Below are positions 58,630 through 64,000 of a DNA stretch of 64,000 nt, piece by piece. The stretch is from Symsagittifera roscoffensis. Taxonomy: Eukaryota; Xenacoelomorpha; Acoela; Convolutidae. Where the stretch lies: assembly GCF_963678635.1 (NCBI RefSeq), contig NC_087065.1, forward strand, positions 53,201,858 to 53,265,857, given 5' to 3'. How positions within the stretch are numbered: position 1 is the first letter of the stretch; each line of letters begins with the position of its first letter. The position numbers were made by a program, and so were the translations under genes. Below the pieces are notes generated by a model. That model had not been told where the DNA came from and did not search any database. It saw nothing but the letters and a program-made list of their open reading frames with translations.

Positions 58630-58829
58630 NNNNNNNNNNNNNNNNNNNNNNNNNNNNNNNNNNNNNNNNNNNNNNNNNNNNNNNNNNNNNNNNNNNNNNN
58701 NNNNNNNNNNNNNNNNNNNNNNNNNNNNNNNNNNNNNNNNNNNNNNNNNNNNNNNNNNNNNNNNNNNNNNNNNNNNNNNNNNNNNNNNNNNNNNNNNNNN
58801 NNNNNNNNNNNNNNNNNNNNNNNNNNNNN
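58630..58829. other. Assembly gap (200 N)
   Basis: Exactly 200 undetermined bases, probably a placeholder length. Continuity between the integrin gene and the Polinton region to the right is therefore not proven by sequence. Confidence 1.
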
Positions 58830-60078
58830 CCCGAGTTATTTGAGCTCGATTTTGCCGATACTTGCGTTTCTACGATTTGTGATATGTAAGGGCTATCTTG
58901 TCTTACAAAAATTCGGTATGGTAAGTTTCAGAAGGTAAGTTTCAGAAAATTTTTCGAAAATTTTTTAAAGTTTTTTTTTGCAAATACATTTTTATCTTGG
59001 AAAATCATTTTTATATTGAAAAATTGAAAAAAAAAATGGATGGTAAGTTTCAGATGGTAAGTTTCGACAAAAATTAAATTTCGATTTAGAGTATGGGATT
59101 ATAAAGTAATATATCACAGAATAATTTTTTATCTCGAAAGAAGTTTTTAAATTCTTTTTTCATCTTTATGATATTCCCTCAGGTTATCTGGGGAAAATTT
59201 TCAAGAGGAGATTATCTTTGACAGGTTAATCATTCCGCTCCACGGGATATCAGGGGAATCTTGACAGCTCCTCACGGTTGATTTCTTTTATATCCCACTT
59301 AATCATTTATTCCCCAGGTTATCTGGAGAACGAATGACAGGTTCATTATACTTATTATTTTTATAACTTATTTTATCTTTTTTCACATAATTATCCCACG
59401 ATTATATGACAGATGTATATTAGCAGTTCCTTACAGAGTTAATGGAGCGTGAATTACTTTCTTGAGAGATTAAAATCTTAAATGTTCATAAAAAATTGAA
59501 ACACATCCAATCAAAATTGCATGAACTTTTCATTGGAACTAAAATGAAAACATGCAAAATGTTTTTCCTCAACTAGTTTAATTATTCTGTCATATTTCTT
59601 GCTACGGTTCATTTCAGTTCTCTCTTATCATTTTGTCTTTAATCTTTAGAAAAATTCTTCGAAATTTCCTAACTTTCCAAAAAATTATCATCCAAATTTG
59701 TCAATTGCTCTGTCACGGTAAAAGTTTACACTGAGAAAAATATAGTATCATAGTTTTTTTGTGTCTGATAGTTTTGTATAAAAATATTTCAATCTTTCTC
59801 AGAGTAAGCTTTTAAGAAAATAATACAATTTACTAGAAGTTGGTTACAATTTTCATAAATTTATCTACTCTATCGTTAATTTTTACAATTGGGGGACTAC
59901 AACATCCAACTTCTATCCTCACTCTCCAATTTTCATCAAAAAGTTAGTTGCTAGGATGCTCTTTGTAAAAAAAATAAAGGAATTTAAAGAGCTAAATTAC
60001 ACAAATAATCAAACGATTCACTACATCGTTTTGTAAATTTACTGCAAAAATTGACACTTACAAATAAAAAATGCACTT
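58830..60078. other. Spacer between gap and Polinton protease
   Basis: No gene seen. A G+C-richer stretch at 59165-59340 has two related direct blocks, CCCTCAGGTTATCTGGGGA (about 59175) and CCCCAGGTTATCTGGAGA (about 59321), plus an inverted relative GGGATATCAGGGGAA and two copies of TGACAGGTT-AT. TGGTAAGTTTCAGA(A/T)GGTAAGTTTC also repeats at about 58918 and 59040. These may mark repeat ends; a Polinton terminal repeat is possible but unproven. Confidence 0.35.
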
Positions 60079-60477
60079 TTACATAAAATTACTGATAAAA
60101 TTCAAAACATGAACATCATGAACATTATTCAAGTTCTTCTGGAAGAATTTAAAAAGAAGAAATGCTGAATAAATTGCGTAAAACCCACACAAATTATCAG
60201 TCTTTTGTAGCTTTCGAGGAACCATTCGTCGAAACTTTTTTGTCAAAAAGGGGTAAGTTGATCTCTTTCTTCCCAAAGAATCAGCAAAGTAGTAGCGTTT
60301 ATCCAGTCGAGCAATCATAATTCGGTGTTCTCCTCTACCATTGCTTGGGGCTGAGTTAATAATTGCAAAAAAGTGTTTTGTTAGTTGAGGTACTGTATCA
60401 GAAGGGTATGATCCCTTGTACTTGAACCTGAGCTCTGGAATTCTTTCAGTATTTTGCAAAAGTGAAGAAGTATCCAT
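60079..60477 (-). CDS. Adenain-like cysteine protease (PRO)
   Basis: A 132-residue intact frame. It carries the C5-type protease pattern: YKGSYPSD near the start, EHRIM with candidate catalytic His51, FADSLG with Asp66, Gln91 a few residues before NLCGFYAIYSAF with nucleophile Cys97. In adenoviruses and Polintons this enzyme matures capsid proteins. The Trp that usually follows the His is Arg here. Length is a little short for the family, mainly at the C-terminus. The adjacent gene upstream is the small membrane protein. Confidence 0.85.
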   Translation of the reverse strand: MDTSSLLQNTERIPELRFKYKGSYPSDTVPQLTKHFFAIINSAPSNGRGEHRIMIARLDKRYYFADSLGRKRSTYPFLTKKFRRMVPRKLQKTDNLCGFYAIYSAFLLFKFFQKNLNNVHDVHVLNFISNFM

Positions 60478-60598
60478 CTTTGCAATTGTAGGTTGATTTA
60501 CAGCTTCAAAAGAAATTGATAGTTAGATAGTGTACTTTAGAATAAAAAAAGGAAAGAATCATGACTTACACATATTTAGGAATTGAATCGACAAAGTC

Positions 60599-60853
60599 TC
60601 ATACACAAGCCTTATGTAGTGGGCAAAGTTTATTGAACACTGTTTCACAGTCCAGGTTGAAGAGGTGTCTCGGTTTTTCAAATAAGCAGCATTCCTTCTC
60701 TGTTTTTTTTGAATCTTTAGATCTGAAGAAAATTAAAATAGATAGTACAGAGATAATAATAAAGAAAAGTCCTAAAAAAATTACAATATTTTTATAGGAA
60801 CCTGAAAACTCAAAAAAATTAAACATTTTTGGCGACTGTTCCGAATTTGTCAA
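60599..60853 (-). CDS. Small single-pass membrane protein of Polinton
   Basis: An 84-residue open frame with one clear transmembrane segment (residues about 22-43, NIVIFLGLFFIIISVLSILI), a short N-terminus, then a Lys/Glu-rich and Cys-rich tail (CCLFEK, NLDCETVFNKLCPLHKAC). Lies between major capsid and protease. Many Polintons and adintoviruses have small membrane-protein genes of unknown role; no closer match claimed. Confidence 0.6.
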   Translation of the reverse strand: MTNSEQSPKMFNFFEFSGSYKNIVIFLGLFFIIISVLSILIFFRSKDSKKTEKECCLFEKPRHLFNLDCETVFNKLCPLHKACV

Positions 60854-62058
60854 TTTGAAGGTTTGATAGTCTTTCTCCCAAGACTGTCACTTCCGTTACT
60901 TGCTCCATGGGAAATTTGAAAAAACATTTCTAATCTTAAGCTTTCTCCACTAAGTTCTGGATAATGCAACTGTTCAGCTGCATCCTGTAGTGAAGTCAAG
61001 TCGAAAACTAGAATATGGTTACATAGAGACGACAAGGAGAAGTTGTTTCTAATGAAATTAATGCTTTTCTGCCTCGAATAACTCTAAGCTCTCTCAAATG
61101 AAATTGTTGATAATTGAAAGGATTTTCATGAAAAGATCCCGCAACAGCCGAACTTGTATTCATTGCAACAGCTATCCTTCTGATTGGGGCATTATTGAAA
61201 ACATTTTTCTGAATAAACTGGTTTTGACGAGATGGCATGATAAAGTTCTTTCTATAATTTCCATGTAATTGTAATGAGCAGGTTTCCTTTCCAGATTCCA
61301 TTGCAAATATTGATGATTAGGTTCAGCTTCTAAATTTCTTCTTGTAAACAGTGAACAATCAACAATTTTCAGATAACATTTGGGTTATCAGACAGCATGT
61401 AATAATTAGGTCTAGCTCGAATTAGTTTAATTCGAAGTTTGGTTTTTGGCAGTGATAATTTTTTCACAAGTAAACAAGTCAATGGCTAGCCTGCCATGAA
61501 GTGAAAACGTTATCCCTGATCCTAAAGAATTTGATATATATCAAATGCTTCCGGATATTCTTCAAAACTATACCCGTGACAAGCAAGTATTTCTTTATTA
61601 CTCACTGCCGACGGATTGAATTCGTTCGATATTTGTGCTTTATGAGGATATAATCCAATGGCGTTGTAAACCATTGTATTATTAAAATAAACTTCACAAT
61701 TGGAGAATAGAGAATGTAGTAGATTGTTTACATAAGTTAAGTAAGTTTGTGGTTCCTCGTCTGAGTCTTCCTCCGATTTTGCTTTATGTTATGCTTTTTC
61801 TTTTTCAAAAGCTTCAAAAAATCTTCCTTTGAATAATTGAAGCTTTAAACTGAGGTGTTTATCACGCATATCCAAATAAAGATTACGGTCCGTCTTAACT
61901 TCGAACTCAAAACTGCTTTCATTTTGAGAAGTACTGGGAAAAACTTTTTGTGTGTATGATGAAATTATTGTTTCCAAAACTGGGACTTTATCAAAAATCT
62001 CCAAAGAAGAATTTGTAAATACTCCGTACCAAAAATGACTACTTTGATTTACACTCAT
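60850..62058 (-). pseudogene. Polinton major capsid protein, broken
   Basis: The roughly 1.2-kb span agrees with the usual 400-odd residues. Pieces in order: N-terminal frame 62058-61789 (FEFEVKTDRNLYLDMRDKHL), in-frame TAA at 61791-61789, then YVNNLLHSLFSNCEVYFNN near 61.7 kb and YPHKAQISNEF, a further stop near 61540, then in another phase 61301-61008 (NAPIRRIAVAMNTSSAVAGS, FHENPFNYQQFHLRELRV), and the C-terminal frame 61035-60850 (ILVFDLTSLQDAAEQ). These blocks correspond to the conserved segments of the Maverick proteins related to C. elegans F54H12.2, generally viewed as jelly-roll capsid proteins. At least two stops and two shifts; the N-terminal ATG overlaps the end of the basic-protein gene. 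Confidence 0.8.
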
Positions 62059-62394
62059 TTTATTTTGTCAAAAATGTTTTTGCTAGAGCGACTGATTTTT
62101 AAACTACTTTTTCGAGAAATGGCTCTTCTTGTTCTACGCTTAGATTTCCTTTTTCAAACAGTTTTCGTTCCAACATATTTCGCAAATGTTTTGAGTTTTT
62201 TTTGTCCAATGACAACTTTTCCAATCTCTAGAGCTGCAATTTCAAATAATTTTGCTCCGATTCTTTTTGCAGCTGGGACTATATATTTTTCTAATAAAGG
62301 GAACTGCAGTTCTCCCAAGATTTTATACAAGAGCACCAAAACCATTTTCACGCTGTCTTGCATGTCCACGAAAAATAGGAAAATTAAAAATTAG
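62045..62394 (-). pseudogene. Small basic Polinton protein (PX-like), broken
   Basis: Frame from ATG 62369 to the stop at 62154 encodes an amphipathic, Gly/Ala/Lys-rich segment (VPAAKRIGAKLFEIAALEIG), followed after that stop by a strongly basic run in the same frame (KRKSKRRTRR) ending near the major capsid start. This shape, with helical part plus basic tail just upstream of major capsid, is usual for the small virion protein of Polintons. Function unknown; the stop truncates the basic tail. Confidence 0.65.
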
Positions 62395-62439
62395 TTAGAC
62401 TTTGAGCAACAATTTGGTTTGGAAAATAAATCAAAAATG

Positions 62440-63284
62440 ATTATCCGAAACCTTGCAAAACAAGAGAACAACTCGTGTAAATCCTGCGGAGACAAATGGA
62501 ATTTTTTCACCCGTAGTGTTCCTTAGTTCTATTTGTATGCTGTGGAAAGAGTGTTTTTAAATAATTTTTCAAATTGTAGATTTGTGAAGGATTGATCATT
62601 CATATACTGTCCTGTAGATATTTTGTCTCCATTTTTTACTTTGGAAATGAAAGAAATACAACGCAGTAAATGAGTTTTTGTATCGCCTACTATATTATAT
62701 TCTTCAAAATCACTTTAAATCATTAGGAAATGTAGTCTTATAAGGTCGTAAGAATACTCAGAATAATGTGGTCCTTTTCCTTTCATTATAACACCTGTCT
62801 GATTTTGTTCTAAATCACAACCAAAAATGTGACTCAAATCAGCACTTTGAATTATAAACACTGATTAATTCTCAGAAAAATGAATGGCAATTTTTTGTGT
62901 AATCTTATCTACTGATTCATAAATTCCGTTATATTCATATTTTTGTGCGCCTATACGTTTTCGAACTTTGTTATTCATGGCTTCAACTATATCAACAATA
63001 CTTGGATACAATCCAGGTTCAATATGCATCGGATGAATCTTTCCTTTATCCTCAGGACTTTCTCGTCAATCTATGAAGGTAAACTTTCCCTCTGTAACGT
63101 TGTGGTGCAATGAAGGATACGAAATTTCTGAAATATCAACCTCCCATTCTCCTTCTAGATGTGTTTGTTCCGGTAGAAAATTTGTAGAGGAACTAAGACT
63201 ATTATTCGGATAACAATTGAAAGAAGCATTATAAACTAGCTCAATAGTGAAAGAATCTATGACAACTGATCGATGAAAATTCAA
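62440..63284 (-). pseudogene. Polinton minor capsid (penton-like) protein, broken
   Basis: Starts at ATG 63284 (NFHRSVVIDSFTIELVYNAS). The N-terminal block NCYPNNSLSSSTNFLPEQTH then LEGEWEVDISEISYPS is characteristic of the single-jelly-roll minor capsid family of Polintons. Further recognisable blocks are HIEPGLYPSIVDIVEAMN, YNIVGDTKTHLLRCI near 62.68 kb, and after a shift near 62570 a C-terminal strand pair with IPFVSAGF. In-frame stops: TGA at 63068-63066, TAA at 62867-62865 and TAA at 62717-62715. Confidence 0.75.
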
Positions 63285-63303
63285 TTTAAAAAATTACTTA
63301 CCT

Positions 63304-64000
63304 TTAATCTGAACATTTTTCCAGCTCATTTTCATAAAATTTTTCCAGCATTTTTTCTTTTTTGAGATGATTGATGATGTATCTAGGAAGTTTTTTTGTA
63401 GATATTGCCGAAATTTCAAAAACTTCATCTGTAAACTGTGGATTATTTACTTTTCGGAATGGAATATCATTTTTCGAAATTCTAAATATAATACCAATTT
63501 TGAAGTTTGGTTTAGTATATTTTTTGAACGATTTGTTATACAAAATTGATAAAAAATCACTGTTTTTCACATCTCTGGGAGATTTTTCAATTGATCGATT
63601 TTTGCGATAGTTTAATGTAGAAACTAATTGCTGAAATTTGGGGACATTTTTTACCATGTACTTCAATGTAACCTTATATTATATTTTTTATAGACTGAAT
63701 TGCTCTCTCTGCAAATGCAGCTTTTGTTTCACTCATTGTTGAGTAAACTTCAATGTCTTTCTCCTTGCAAAAATTTTTAAAAGTTCCCCCATATTCTGTT
63801 CCTTTATCAACCCAAAGTTTTTTAGGAGTGTTTTTTCGAGAAATCATTTTTCTGAAAGCTTGTAAAGTAACTTTGGCATAATTTGTTTTCGTTGTTTGAA
63901 CTCGAAAAAATATCTACAGCAACTAATAAATACTTGACTCCATTGTTTTGACTAGCTAACTTGTCTACAAAAACCAAGTCCATACACCAGATTTCATTAA
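63304..64000 (-). pseudogene. Polinton retroviral-type integrase, 3' part, broken
   Basis: The right window edge cuts the gene in its catalytic core. Triad visible: first Asp in IWCMDLVFVDKL (near 63.98 kb), second Asp in WVDKGTEYGG (near 63.81 kb), Glu in ETKAAFAERAIQSIK (near 63.71 kb). A shift lies near 63.90 kb, a TAA at 63676-63674, and another shift before the open C-terminal frame 63666-63304. That frame has NRSIEKSPRDV, FRISKNDIPFRKV and the ending KFYENELEK, the SH3/chromo-like C-terminal region. N-terminal zinc domain lies outside. Confidence 0.85.

Larger units (their letters stand above)
60079..64000 (-). mobile_element. Polinton/Maverick element, partial and decayed
   Basis: Six adjacent minus-strand genes form the typical Polinton set: retroviral-type integrase, penton-like minor capsid, small basic protein, major capsid, small membrane protein and adenain-like protease. 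Polintons (adintoviruses in virus taxonomy) are 15-20-kb self-synthesising elements with virus-like capsid genes. Here the integrase runs off the right edge, and protein-primed DNA polymerase B and packaging ATPase are not visible. Integrase, minor capsid, basic protein and major capsid carry stops and/or shifts; protease and membrane protein are open. The left terminal repeat has not been fixed. Confidence 0.85.

Noticed and set aside
58431-58938. Two plus-strand frames that span the N gap
   Set aside because: They are open only because undetermined bases are read through; no coding evidence on either side.
60561-60797. Plus-strand frame opposite the Polinton membrane protein
   Set aside because: The minus-strand frame has a clear membrane segment and fits the gene order; the plus frame is its shadow.

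Overview
This window is animal nuclear DNA, AT-rich and intron- and transposon-dominated. The backbone is one integrin alpha-subunit gene on the minus strand. Five exons (57.63-57.30, 40.04-39.67, 11.49-11.33, 2.82-1.81 and 0.88-0.58 kb) join in compatible phases through GT..AG introns of about 17.3, 28.2, 8.5 and 0.93 kb. Together they encode the beta-propeller with three DxDxDGxxD calcium loops, the thigh and part of the calf region. The signal peptide, membrane segment and cytoplasmic tail are not in the window. An invertebrate, possibly a nematode, fits the AT content, the U/A-rich acceptors and the element types, but the species cannot be fixed from this sequence.

Almost everything else is repeats, mostly inside the integrin introns. 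Intron 3 (2.8-11.3 kb) holds a collapsed Ty3/Gypsy relic (gag capsid, CCHC knuckle, protease and integrase tail; reverse transcriptase lost). Intron 2 (11.5-39.7 kb) holds an abutting 1.91-kb tandem duplication, a second near-tandem 1.4-kb duplication, and a 19-kb stretch made of about a dozen decayed minus-strand copies of a LINE ORF2, three of which keep recognisable N-terminal RT motifs and two of which are preceded by an endonuclease fragment. Intron 1 (40.0-57.3 kb) holds a second Gypsy relic with LTR-like ends, an isolated plus-strand exon-like segment, an old 8.2-kb LTR element (47.6-55.85 kb) with long glycoprotein-like decayed frames but no pol that I can recognise, and a 0.9-kb MITE-like element. 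A dispersed family with GGCGCC and GCGCGCC blocks recurs at 1.0, 7.0, 13.0, 14.9, 44.3 and 56.2 kb.

Upstream of the first visible integrin exon lie a 200-bp assembly gap (58,630-58,829) and, from 60.08 kb to the right edge, the morphogenesis and integration half of a Polinton/Maverick element. In its own order this reads retroviral-type integrase, penton-like minor capsid protein, small basic protein, major capsid protein, small membrane protein and adenain-like cysteine protease. Integrase and both capsid genes carry stops or frameshifts; protease and membrane protein are open. ATPase and DNA polymerase B were not found here.

All protein calls come from reading translated frames by eye; clade-level assignments of the elements are tentative.
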